DNA of 64,000 bases. It comes from Zanthoxylum bungeanum (taxonomy: Eukaryota; Streptophyta; Magnoliopsida; Sapindales; Rutaceae). The translations under genes were made by a program, and so were the position numbers. The notes under the pieces were generated by a model. That model was not told the DNA's origin. It was given only the letters and a program-made list of their open reading frames with translations, and did no database searches. The DNA is taken from NCBI GenBank assembly GCA_019454045.1, contig SKCR01033470.1, positions 62,001-126,000 on the forward strand. The letters are read 5' to 3'. This document shows, piece by piece, positions 23,086-33,479 of this stretch. Each line of letters begins with the position of its first letter. Position 1 is the stretch's first letter.

Positions 23086-24020
23086 TGTTAGAGTTGATGC
23101 TCGGAGTGCCAATCTGGATCGTATTTATCTCCAACTCATGTATACGAACAATTCTGTTTTCCATAATATTACTTATCTATGGTAGCACCTCTTTTTTTTA
23201 TATACGTATTTGATCTAATCATGATTAGATTAAAACTAAATTAGACCTCCGTCTATTCGTTGGGTGTGGACAGATACTCAGGATATCCTGTGTGTATAAG
23301 GATATGATACGTCAGTTCTGTGTACAAAGCATAGGTTTTTTTGGGAAAAGAATACAAGTGTATTCCAAAAGATGTGATTTGTACAAATGTACAAGGGGCA
23401 TCTCTCAGGAGGGTGCTAAAAGCACGTACAAGAACCAAAAGTTCAAATAAGTCCAAATGCACAGTCCAAGAGACGAGAATTACCGTACAGAGCATATGTA
23501 TTCAATATGGAATTAGCAATCTGTTAAATCCATGGGCCCGTGGTACACTGTAGAAGTAAGTTCTAAGTGTTATTTAAGAGATTGCTAATGGATACGGCGA
23601 CGGGATTATACCTATAGAGATTTGACGTTTATATCTATATCTATGGGATAATCCGTATACCTGTGACGGATGGATTATACGTATGTAATGACCTCGACCT
23701 GTGTGGTTCAACGAGTTTATCTGTGGTCATCATAATTTACGGGTGGGTAGATTATAGACACAAAATTAGGTTCTATGACAGATATGCCTGAATCTAGAGA
23801 GTCTCACTAATGAAACATACTCGTAGAGCACTAGGGCACTATTTATAAATAATATTGATTATTTATAAATCGTTTAACGGTTAAACGAAAAGATACATAC
23901 TTAAAGGTTTTTTCGATCATTTCCTACTTAATGTGTATTTGGATTTAATACATGATTTTATTAAATACACATTAATTATTTGTCAAATAAAGTATTTGAC
24001 ACATGTCATAAATATATGTA
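23086..24020 (+). repeat. 3' LTR of the old copia-like element, deleted and rearranged
   Basis: Matches the 5' LTR from its first base, but positions equivalent to about 4152-4593 are missing, a ~150-bp retroposon is inserted, and similarity breaks at about 24013-24020. After that point, patches from elsewhere in the LTR (GAGATGTACAAA of 6070; CATGGGCTCATGGTACACTG of 4720) follow out of order. Confidence 0.6.
23334..23485 (-). mobile_element. Short retroposon (SINE or 5'-truncated LINE) with target duplication
   Basis: About 150 bp absent from the partner LTR. It is bounded by GTACAAAGCATA (23320-23331) and GTACAGAGCATA (23486-23497), which correspond to a single site in the 5' LTR (4675-4686). 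On the minus strand it ends in a run of seven A's, the hallmark of target-primed retroposition. The body, with GCCCCTTGTACATTTGTAC near its 3' end, resembles LINE 3' ends, but the family is not certain. Confidence 0.65.
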
Positions 24021-24074
24021 TTGAATATGAGATGTACAAATTCATGGGCTCATGGTACACTGTAGAAGACCTAT
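24021..24074. other. Junction of rearranged LTR fragments
   Basis: Two short pieces of the 4000-6497 LTR (GATGTACAAA and CATGGGCTCATGGTACACTG) joined out of their original order, just before the next element. Suggests deletion or template switching at the right end of the copia-like element. Confidence 0.45.
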
Positions 24075-25144
24075 GGTGGCAACTTAGGGCAAAATAGTTC
24101 GTATTTATTTAAGGTTCTGACCTTATGCAGAATTTAACACAATATTTTAAAACAAGTCCTAAATTTTATTTCTATGGATTAATCAAATTAATAATCACCT
24201 TTAAGTCTAACAGTTTATAAATCCAAGCAAATAAATTAATGCAATAAATAAATCAGCACAGTAATTTTGTTGACGAAGTGGAAAACTTGTGCGAGTAAAA
24301 AACCACTCTGGATATCTCGGCTACCAGCCCAAATCTACTATAAAGAGAAAAACTTACAGTGATGGTAAAATACCTATGGTGGCAACTTCACCGACTCTAG
24401 TACCTCTAAACTGCAAGAACTCGAAGAACTCCTCGAGTCCGTACCCCACGATTTTCTTCTGAACCTCTGAAGTTTCTGAGTGAATCAAATCTGCAACTTT
24501 GAGCGCCAAAACTAAGACTGTCAACCTTCCTCCTAGAGAACTCTGAGGGTTAGGAAGTTGGGTTTGGTTGTGTTGATGGTAAATTAAAGAAATATTTCAC
24601 CGAACATACATAAGACATGAGAAATAATGAGTCTTCAAGGTGAAATCAATAAGGTTGAAAACTATGAATAGAAATATATTTTCAACACTTGTGAAGGTGG
24701 CTATGTATTTCTTTATATATGTAGGGCAAGAGTTAGGGTTTCCAAAGGCAAAATAGCTTGAAAACACTTTCAAAATAACTAAGTTACACATGGATATTCG
24801 AACGTCACTTGACCGCGTGTCGAACGCATGCTCACTGGAAAGTTTCGTTTGAACGCATACTCGAACCCACCTTGAACGTTTGTTCTCTGGAAGGTTTCGT
24901 TCGAACGCACTAAAGGACGCACAAAGCACGAGAAATTTCTATCAAGTTTCGTTCGAACCCAATAACGAAAGAGACACTAACACCACTCGTTCGAACGCTT
25001 CAACGAACATAGCACAAACGCAAATCTGATTCCTTGATGCATAACTGCCAAATACCAGTCCAATTATTCCAAGTTCTTCAAGACTTATTACAACTCAATT
25101 GAACTTTTTTTGTTATGGACATTGACAATAAAAATGGAACTGAC
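24075..25144 (-). repeat. Probable 3' LTR of a decayed SIRE-like copia element
   Basis: On the minus strand a purine-rich tract with TTTTGTTACAAAATACC and TTGGGAGA (about 25150-25180) is followed by TGTCAGTTCC. This arrangement resembles the polypurine tract and LTR start of SIRE/Maximus-type copia elements. About 1 kb of LTR-like sequence follows leftward; its far end is not defined. It contains a TTCGAACG-type cluster (24796-25025) like that in the Ogre-like LTRs, and ACCTATGGTGGCAACTT occurs twice (24071 and 24370). The 110-residue frame at 24929-24597 has no recognised domain. Confidence 0.4.
24796..25025. repeat. TTCGAACG-type CpG cluster
   Basis: Phrases such as CGAACGCATGCTCACTGGAA, GTTTCGTTCGAACGCAC and CACTCGTTCGAACGCTTC repeat over about 230 bp. 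Same motif family as the clusters in the Ogre-like LTRs, but within a different element. Confidence 0.65.
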
Positions 25145-25321
25145 AATCTCCCAATTTGGTATTTTGTAACAAAACACTACCTAATACAAAGACTACAGTA
25201 AAAGACCCAAAAAGAAAATAGCATACTGCCAACCATCGAGATAATGACTTATTACAATAAGACACGATCTAATACATAATCAAGTAGTCTTGATATTAAT
25301 GCCACCTCAGTAAATAACATG
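25145..25321 (-). other. Internal 3' part of the SIRE-like element, left of the 6.8-kb insertion
   Basis: Minus-sense sequence just upstream of the LTR. It runs directly into 32147 once the young insertion and one ACATG are removed. Confidence 0.4.
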
Positions 25322-25901
25322 TGTGGACGCTGGTTTTCGCCCGAGGTCCACAATCAGAATTTATAGATTGGGGGCATCAGCGATCCTGCAAAACAAAGGT
25401 AGAGTGAGCGGGAGCAGACTACCCACCGGTGTGGTGGGTGCCGGGGGCACTCCGACGCCCAAGTCAGTAGTTTGAAATGAGCAGTAAATATATAAATGTG
25501 AAAGTAAGGTTGGATGTTACCTTGAACTCTTTGGGTGACCGTGAGGGCCGTGTAATATATGAGGGGATCAAGGATTGAGAGCATGAAGTATTAGGGTGAG
25601 AGAAATGAGACTTGAATTAATTCTTCCCGTATTCTTTTCATATTTATAGATAAAACATGATCTGATGTTGGTGTATTTGGTAATGGTTTTGGAGTAAGTG
25701 AGGATTAGTGCTAGAATTAGGTTAAGTGGAGTGGTTGGGATTAGTGCTAGAAATAGGTTAAGTGGGGTAGTTAGTTTATGATTTAATAGTAATCAAATAA
25801 TACATAATTCTTTGGGCTTTGGTCCTTATTTTCGGGCCTAATATGCTGATGGGCTTAAGGTGAAAGACAGTTTTACCTATGGACAAAATTTGGCCCATAC
25901 A
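25322..25901 (-). repeat. LTR (3' in sense) of the young LARD-like element
   Basis: Begins TGTGGACGCTGG and ends GGCCCATACA on the plus strand. Compared with the right LTR: one extra T in the CTCTTTGGG run, AATAGG versus AATATG, and GGACAAAA versus GGACCAAA. Confidence 0.9.
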
Positions 25902-26118
25902 GTTTGTCCCTTACTCTCTAAGTCAAAGAATTTTTGTTTTAGAGAGTATATTTATCCATGTCGTATGAAAAAAAGAGCGTAATAGTGTATTACCTTCTGC
26001 CAAATGTCGTATCAAAATATATATAAAAATGTGGGTTTCTGTTTGCATTCATCTTAGCTTCTTGATTTATCTAGGGTCACGGAGTTCGTATCTTTGACCG
26101 AATAGAATTTCTGGAGTT
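25902..26118 (-). other. Polypurine tract and 3' region of the LARD-like element
   Basis: Minus-strand GAGAGTAAGGGACAAAC (25902-25918) abuts the LTR and fits a polypurine tract. The rest, up to the tandem array, is AT-rich with no coding signature. Confidence 0.55.
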
Positions 26119-27364
26119 CATGAGTCCAGGGGAATGTCCCTTGTCGACTGAACCAAACGGTGGTTCAGGAGTTTACTTGACTCGACATGAGTCTAGGGGA
26201 ATGTCCCTTGTCGACTGAACCAAACGGTGGTTCAGGAGTTTACTTGACTCGACATGAGTCTAGGGGAATGTCCCTTGTCGACTGAACCAAACGGTGGTTC
26301 AGGAATTTACTTGACTCGACATGAGTTCTAGGGGAATGTCCCTTGTCGACTGAACCAAACGGTGGTTCAGGAGTTTACTTGACTCGACATGAGTCCAGGG
26401 GAATGTCCCTTGTCGACTGAACCAAACGGTGGTTCAGGAGTTCACTTGACTCGACATGAGTCCAGGGGAATGTCCCTTGTCGACTGAACCAAACGGTGGT
26501 TCAGGAGTTCACTTGACTCGACATGAGTCCAGGGGAATGTCCCTTGTCGACTGAACCAAACGGTGGTTCAGGAGTTTACTTGACTCGACATGAGTCCAGG
26601 GGAATGTCCCTTGTCGACTGAACCAAACGGTGGTTCAGGAGTTCACTTGACTCGACATGAGTCCAGGGGAATGTCCCTTGTCGACTGAACCAAACGGTGG
26701 TTCAGGAGTTCACTTGACTCGACATGAGTCCAGGGGAATGTCCCTTGTCGACTGAACCAAACGGTGGTTCAGGAGTTCACTTGACTCGACATGAGTCCAG
26801 GGGAATGTCCCTTGTCGACTGAACCAAACGGTGGTTCAGGAGTTTATTTGACTCGACATGAGTCCAGGGGAATGTCCCTTGTCGACTGAACCAAACGGTG
26901 GTTCAGGAGTTTACTTGACTCGACATGAGTCCAGGGGAATGTCCCTTGTCGACTGAACCAAACGGTCGGTGATTCAGGAGTTTATTTGACTCGACATGAG
27001 TCCAGGGGAATGTCCCTTGTCGACTGAACCAAACGGTGGTTCAGGAGTTTACTTGACTCGACATGAGTCCAGGGGAATGTCCCTTGTCGACTGAACCAAA
27101 CGGTGGTTCAGGAGTTCACTTGACTGGACATGAGTCCAGGGGAATGTCCCTTGTCGAATGAACCAAACGGTGGTTCAGGAGTTTACTTGACTCGACATGA
27201 GTCCAGGGGAATGTCCCTTGTCGACTGATCCAGACGGTGGTTCAGGAGTTTTCTTGACTCGACATGAGTCCAGGGGAATGTCCCTTGTCGACTGAACCAA
27301 ACGGTGGTTCATGAGTTTACTTGACTCGACATGAGTCCAGGGGAATGTCCCTTGTCGACTGAAC
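26119..27364 (-). repeat. 67-bp tandem array, about 19 copies
   Basis: A highly regular array. Each unit has GAGTCCAGGGGAATGTCCC, TTGTCGACTGAACCAAACGG and TTCACTTGACTCGACAT. Most units are identical or differ at one or two positions (TTTACTT versus TTCACTT; one 4-bp insertion near 26967; one extra base near 26325). Each contains dyads: CTGAACC with GGTTCAG around a 7-nt loop (26148-26168 in the first unit), and GACTC with GAGTC across the unit junction. The 104-residue frame on the minus strand at its right edge is a repeat artefact. Confidence 0.95.
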
Positions 27365-28204
27365 GAGATGAAGGTCAGGATACTCCCCATACTACGGGTC
27401 CAAAGACTATGGGAGTCTACACACTCCATATATGATGAAGATCCACGAGGGTCTCCATTTTTCATTCTACATGATCCAATATGAGTCAATGAGGATTTTT
27501 ACTCTACCAGACCTGAAGAATATCTATGAGAGTTTCCTTCTCATACTACTAGTTCTGATGAAGGTCCATGATACTACTGTCGAATGGACTATCAAATGGA
27601 CCTGATGAAGGTTCATAAGGTACAGTTGAATGAACCTAATGATTATCTATGAGAATCTTCAAACTACAAGACCTGATGAAGGTCACGAGACTACTGTCGA
27701 ATGAACATGTCGCATGGACATGATGAATGTCTATCAAGGTTACTACTCATTCTCCTGATGAGGATTTAAGAGACTACGGTCGAATGGACTTTATGATAGT
27801 CCAAAGAATTCATCACTCACTCTCCTAGACCTAATGAAGGTCTAGATACTACAATTGATAAACTTGATGAAAGCCATCAATGTCAACTCCATTCTACGAG
27901 ACTACTGTCGAATGGAGTTGTCGAATAGACCTGATGAAGGTCCAAGGAAGTCATTACTCACTATACTAGACCTGTAGAAGGTCCATGAGACTATGGTAGA
28001 ATGGACTTGAAGAATATCAGTCAAGGTTATCACTCTTTACACTTCTACAATACTACTGTCGAATGGACCTGATGAAGGTCCAAGAGACTACAATAGTTAG
28101 ACTTGATTAAAACCATCAATGTCATCTCCATTCTATGAGACTACTGTCGACTGGACTTGTCGAATGGACTTGATGGATATCCAAGGAGCTACGGTCGAAT
28201 GAAA
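27365..28204 (-). repeat. Degenerate GACCTGATGAAGGTC-type repeats
   Basis: Irregular units built from CCTGATGAAGGTC, GAGACTACTGTCGAATGGAC and TTCATTCTAC recur about every 60-110 bp. They look like older, scrambled relatives of the 105-bp units that follow. Confidence 0.7.
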
Positions 28205-28755
28205 CTGATGAAGGTCTATTTGAATCTTCATTCTACCTGATCTGATGAAGGTCAGGAGACTACGGTCGAATGAACCTGATGAAGGTTCATGAAGCTATGG
28301 TCGAATGAACCTGATGAAGGTCCATGTGAATCTTCATTCTACCTGACCTGATGAAGGTCAGGAGACTACGGTCGAATGAAACTGATGAAGGTTCATGAAG
28401 CTATAGTCGAATCAACCTGATGAAGGTCCATGTGAATCTTCATTCTACCTGACCTGATGAAGGTTTGGAGACTACGGTCGAATGAACCTGATGAAGGTTC
28501 ATGAAGCTATAGTCGATGAACTTGATGAAGGTCCATGTGAATCTTCATTCTACCTGACCTGATGAAGGTCTGGAGACTACGGTCGAATGAACCTGATGAA
28601 GGTTCATGAAGCTATAGTCGATGAACTTGATGAAGGTCTATGTGAATCTTCATTCTACCTGACCTGATGAAGGTCAGGAGACTACGGTCGAATGAAACTG
28701 ATGAAGGTTCATGAAGCTATAGTCGAATGAACCTGATGAAGGTCCATGGGGCTTT
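28205..28755 (-). repeat. ~105-bp tandem array, five copies
   Basis: Units start near 28228, 28333, 28441, 28546 and 28651. Each carries CATTCTACCTGACCTGATGA, GGAGACTACGGTCGAATGAA, GGTTCATGAAGCTATAGTCG and GGTCCATGTGAATCTT. Higher-order structure: CCTGATGAAGGT recurs three times within each unit. Confidence 0.85.
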
Positions 28756-31546
28756 ACCAATACTTTCTAGAGTTTATGGAAATTCATCCATGTAGTCTAG
28801 AGTGGATGATAATCTCCATACGTAGTGTGGAGATGATTATCCTCATATGTAGTATGAAAGAGATGGATGCCTATCAAGGTCATTACTAATTATACAAGAC
28901 CTAAATAATGTTATTGATACTACAATGGAATAAACTTTGATGAAAGTCATATAGAATTTCCATACTACCTAAAGGTTGGTCGATTGGACCTAAAGGAGAT
29001 CCAAGGGGGTTCTTCATTCTACTAGGCATGATAAAATATTCTCTATGTAGTATGGAGTTGGCAATATTAAATCAACGTAGCATGGAGATGATAACTAACC
29101 TTTGATTTAGTCTGGAGGAGTTGACAATCATTCCAAGTAGTCTGGAAGAGATTGGAATTTTCCATGCAGCCTGGAGTTGATGGCCATTCACCTCGTCGTA
29201 TGAAAATCTTTCCATGTCCCTGAGAGCTAAAAAGTGTGCTCAATAAATTTAATCTACAAAGCTTGAGCTATTATATTCAAAGGATGAAGTTTTGTTGCTT
29301 AGTTTTGGTTTCATGCTACAAAAGTGAGGTTCAATTGTGAATGGATGATAGATTCATCTGTCAGGATTTTTTCCTTTATGTAGGATCGCTTCATGAACCA
29401 TGCAAGTAAGGAAGCATTTTTCATTGGTTTATGCAAGTTGGCTAGCTTCATTCGGCAGCTGTTCTTTGTTGGGTGGAGCATGGCACATGCAAGAGTCATT
29501 TGTCAAAATTGGTGAATGGACCATTTTTTTATTCTACTTAATTTGTTTGTTTGTTTGTTTTGAGATAAATGGTAGCTTGATTCCCTCTCTCACATGGGTT
29601 ATTAAGAAAAGGTTTCACTCTTCTCAACACATGTCTTCTTTCAACGTGGGTAGCTGGCAAATAGTCTCCCTCCTCATGCATTATCTTGTTCTTTGTAGTA
29701 GTTTCACGTGGGCCATGTTAAAAACTTTGGCATTTTTTTTTTTTTTTTTGGCGTGAATGGGTGGGCTTTTGATTGATGTAATATAGGTTTGTCGAGTGGT
29801 AGTATGAGGAAAGTTATGGGGCTGCTTTCTTCTTTTATTCTGTCATTCTCTTTTCAAACTGGCACCACATTGCTTTCCTCTTTTTCTTCCTTTCTTCAAA
29901 ATCTTTTTTTTTTTTTTTGTATTCTCTCACTTCTCACGCCCATTTCTTCTTCTTTACACAAACAAAAAAATTCGGGCCCACCTGCTTTTCTCTTTTTCTT
30001 CTTTTCTTCAAAATCTTTTTTTTTTTAATACTTTCGGCCTTGTTGAACGAATGACTGTGGGCTATTTCTTTGGCAGTGTTGCGTGTGAATTGGTCTGCAT
30101 CAGTGGGATTCATGTGCTGAATAAAGCACGACTCCAAGGCCGAACACATGTGCCCTATCAACCTATTCCAAATCATCTTCTGAAGCGACGAAGCGACAAT
30201 TGTATATTACTTCAATAACGGTCTACTTTGAACAGCTTGTAGCAGATGACGATGAAGACGAAGAAGTCATGATATCCTCCAAACCGTATGTTTGGGGCTA
30301 AAGGTTATGGCTCTTCCAATCGACATTCAAGGCTTCATTCTTTCACGTGGGATCAACTCACGTACGCATGAAAGTAGTAGAATGTCGTGTGGACTAGCAT
30401 TGAATGTTGGTTGCTGATGAAATGGTGTGCGCGTTTCTTTTCATACTTGGAAGAAGCTGCTTCAGTTTCTGATGTAGCACCAGACGATGTGGGACAAGCT
30501 GGTGGAACTAGGTCTTTTAATCATGGTTTCAGACTACTAGTGGAGCTTGCTGGACGACTTCTTTCAGCTTACAAGTAGAGCTGTTCATGCCATCTAGTGC
30601 TGAATCTTTCCATCGTCATGTCGAATACGACTGCTTATGACTGAAACTAAATTGTCCGGATCACATGATGGGCGTTATTCAAAAATCATCGATTGAACTA
30701 GGCGTAGAGTGGACTCTTGACATTTATTTGTTCAATGATTTTTGGGCTTGTCGAGTCAAATGCGATCTTCGCTTAAGACCGGGCTTTCACATGTGTCGTC
30801 TGGGTTAGAGCCATCAGAGTCATTTTCTTGTGGTCCAGAATTAAGATAAGATCTTATCGTGTAGGGTGGGAACACTGCATGGCTTTCTGGGAAACAACTT
30901 CATGTTTCCTAATGCAATTAAACAGGCACGGAACATAGAATGACCCTTTTTGTTTCAGAAGTTTTACAAAATGGATCAGTATTTTCTTGTTTATGGGTGT
31001 TGTTTCGACGAATGTGACGTTGAATTGTCTTGAAGTTTATTTTGGTGTTTATTCGATGTGGGATGAGTTTAAGCATGCCTGGAATTTGAGCTGATTGTCG
31101 AAGCTTTGGTTCCTGGGTGCCCAGTCGGTGTGGGACATTCATCTTTGCTGGCTTTGGCTGATTAGGCCGATAGTGAGTGATTGTGAGTTGATGGGCCTAC
31201 TTTCGGTTGATGAGGTGTGTTCATCGTGGGTGAACTCTTGAACTCTTGTATTTCCTTTCACCTGGAAGAGGTATCTTGTTGTGATAGGTCTGCTGGAGAA
31301 ATATGGCTTCTTTTTGGTGACTAAGTGGATGGTCGTCTGATGGTGAACTTCCATTTGCCACATCCTCAAATGCTTATAAGAAATTGGGTTGATAAGATAG
31401 TTGAAATGAGTTATAGCCTCATGCCTTTAAGTGGCTTCTATTGATTGTAACTGTTTTGTAGAGTGGCTATTATGCCACCACGAGATCTGATGTCTGTTTG
31501 TAAGGATTGTAGACTGGGTGGTCTTTGCTTGCTATGAATTGCCAAG
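28756..31546 (-). other. Non-coding interior of the LARD-like element
   Basis: About 2.8 kb with no gag, protease or RT motif on either strand. 28756-29220 keeps decayed versions of the repeats (TAGTATGGAG and TAGTCTGGAG phrases). 29500-30030 has long T-runs giving low-complexity Phe/Ser frames. Frames of 60-118 codons exist, but none shows a family signature. Confidence 0.5.
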
Positions 31547-31564
31547 GCCCCACGGTGGGCGCCA
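31547..31564 (-). other. Primer binding site of the LARD-like element
   Basis: Minus strand reads TGGCGCCCACCGTGGGGC three bases after the LTR terminus. TGGCGCC.. is the usual start of gypsy primer sites matching the CCA-bearing 3' end of a tRNA. Confidence 0.75.
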
Positions 31565-31567
31565 AAT

Positions 31568-32146
31568 TGTGGACGCTGGTTTTCGCCCGAGGTCCACAAT
31601 CAGAATTTATAGATTGGGGGCATCAGCGATCCTGCAAAACAAAGGTAGAGTGAGCGGGAGCAGACTACCCACCGGTGTGGTGGGTGCCGGGGGCACTCCG
31701 ACGCCCAAGTCAGTAGTTTGAAATGAGCAGTAAATATATAAATGTGAAAGTAAGGTTGGATGTTACCTTGAACTCTTGGGTGACCGTGAGGGCCGTGTAA
31801 TATATGAGGGGATCAAGGATTGAGAGCATGAAGTATTAGGGTGAGAGAAATGAGACTTGAATTAATTCTTCCCGTATTCTTTTCATATTTATAGATAAAA
31901 CATGATCTGATGTTGGTGTATTTGGTAATGGTTTTGGAGTAAGTGAGGATTAGTGCTAGAATTAGGTTAAGTGGAGTGGTTGGGATTAGTGCTAGAAATA
32001 TGTTAAGTGGGGTAGTTAGTTTATGATTTAATAGTAATCAAATAATACATAATTCTTTGGGCTTTGGTCCTTATTTTCGGGCCTAATATGCTGATGGGCT
32101 TAAGGTGAAAGACAGTTTTACCTATGGACCAAATTTGGCCCATACA
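31568..32146 (-). repeat. LTR (5' in sense) of the young LARD-like element
   Basis: 579 bp, nearly identical to 25322-25901. Sense transcription would start here and run leftward. Confidence 0.9.
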
Positions 32147-33388
32147 ACATGATTACCTGAAACATCCACAAACTAGAATATACCGTGAAAAGCAAAGGGA
32201 ATATAAAGAAAAGATAAAGCGGATTAAATTCATAAAACTCTCATGTATGTACAGGTAGATATCATATTCCCTCTTAATCTTACTTGATTTAAATTGAGAT
32301 ATCAAACGAAAGGATATACTACTCCTAAACTCCCAAACTACTCTCCCTCTTTTTGTCACGAAATGACAGAGGGTAAAAGTACCAGGATAAACAACATATG
32401 CAAGAATACATGCAAATAAAACCCACTCTCCATCACTAACAAGCCTACTCAGTTAGCAAAAATGCCACATGAGAAGTAAAACAAAACTCACGAATATGTA
32501 CAAAAAATGATATGCAATGACATGAAGCACACACAAACACACAATGAGTTAAAGAAAAATCGATCAAAATTGATTGAAACAACACTTCAAGCAAGTACAA
32601 TAATACCCAGTCAGTACTCAGCTGTTTATGACATGAAATAATATGCATTATTTTAGGTTATGCTAAATACTACACGCATGCATAAGACATAAACACCAAA
32701 GAATAACAGGTACTTAAGCGAAAAATAAGTGCATAATAGATCAAGGCTTAAAACCTTATTTTATAAGCAGGACACAACCAAATAAATCTCATCTCTTGAC
32801 ATACCAAGTCCACAGAATATGTGTTCAAGCCCAGCACCACTAGAACCTGAAAATAAGCAACATTGATTGCATGCTATAATAGTCTCCCCCTAAATATGAG
32901 CTCTTAAATTAACTCTTTCGAGTGAATGGTTTTTTCCCTTATCTTTTGAATTTGGCCCATTGGCTCTTTTGCAATTGAGTCTCATGTAAATTGTATTTTT
33001 TTTAATTTTCTTTAAATTTACAAGGGGATAGCAAAGTCATCTAGTCAAAGGTCACACTATTGAGGGAGCAAAGTATGATAGAGATTAGATTATCCGTCCA
33101 AAAACTCATACATGCGAGCAAGCCTTAACAATAAGAAAATTTTGTATGTGAAATGCAAGTACAAGATATACCAAGGTTTTGTATCACACACTCATGCACA
33201 TAGAACATCAAGAAAAATAAAAGCAAACTACACGCATAGCCATATATCCTACATACCATGATCACATGCACATGCTTTTCATACTCTAACAAGCCATAAA
33301 ATATTTTTGGTCTTTTTATTTTTTATTTTTTTATTTATTTTTCACACACAAAAATAAGATAAGACACACAAGGCTTGTCGATATCCAA
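32147..33388 (-). other. Internal remnant of the SIRE-like copia element, right of the insertion
   Basis: Continues from 25321 across the target duplication. Minus-strand TATTTAGGGGGAGACT (about 32881-32896) and, near 32343-32367, a TTTCGTGACAAAAAGAGGGA phrase resemble the G-rich 3' internal region of SIRE-type elements. No pol frame remains. Confidence 0.4.
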
Positions 33389-33479
33389 TGGTACGTGGAG
33401 TTGTATCCCGAATACATATCATATTACCGTCCATTCGGAATCAGCTATGAATTTATGTCCGGGTTTCCATCCTATATAT
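33389..33479 (+). repeat. Shared ~93-bp module, copy C
   Basis: Nearly identical to copies A and B over its full length, although the flanks are unrelated to the Ogre-like LTR. Preceded by ATCCAA, as in copy D (ATTCCAA), where A and B have CTCAAG. Confidence 0.85.

Larger units (their letters stand above)
4000..24020 (+). mobile_element. Old Ty1/copia-like LTR retrotransposon, interrupted by two gypsy insertions
   Basis: Two related termini both begin TGTTAGAGTTG[G/A]TGCTCGGAG (4000 and 23086), in direct orientation. The first is followed by a canonical initiator-Met PBS (6505-6516) and the second is preceded by a purine-rich stretch. The internal region survives as 6517-7430, 9532-10530 and 20606-23085, separated by a solo LTR and an Ogre-like element. 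Only scattered pol-like fragments remain, such as an RT piece near 21797-21820, so the copy is dead. The right end is rearranged and no target duplication could be assigned. Copia rests on the PBS type and the RT fragment. Confidence 0.65.
25322..32146 (-). mobile_element. Young non-coding LTR retrotransposon (LARD-like) with ACATG target duplication
   Basis: 6,825 bp bounded by ACATG (25317-25321 and 32147-32151). The LTRs of 580 and 579 bp (25322-25901; 31568-32146) differ by only two substitutions and one single-base gap. Minus orientation is set by a PBS next to the right LTR (TGGCGCCCACCGTGGGG on the minus strand) and a purine-rich tract (GAGAGTAAGGGACAAAC) next to the left LTR. The 5.7-kb interior has no gag or pol that I can recognise but holds large tandem repeats near its 3' end. 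This fits a large retrotransposon derivative mobilised in trans by a gypsy element; the PBS points to Ty3/gypsy (Tat-like). Confidence 0.85.

Noticed and set aside
26119..27364. Regular repeats with dyads, reminiscent of a CRISPR array
   Set aside because: Units are contiguous 67-bp tandem repeats with no unique spacers, in plant DNA and inside an LTR element; no cas genes.
29400..30028. 118- and 79-codon hydrophobic frames with Phe/Ser runs
   Set aside because: Generated by T-rich tracts in the non-coding interior of the LARD-like element; not membrane proteins of any recognised family.
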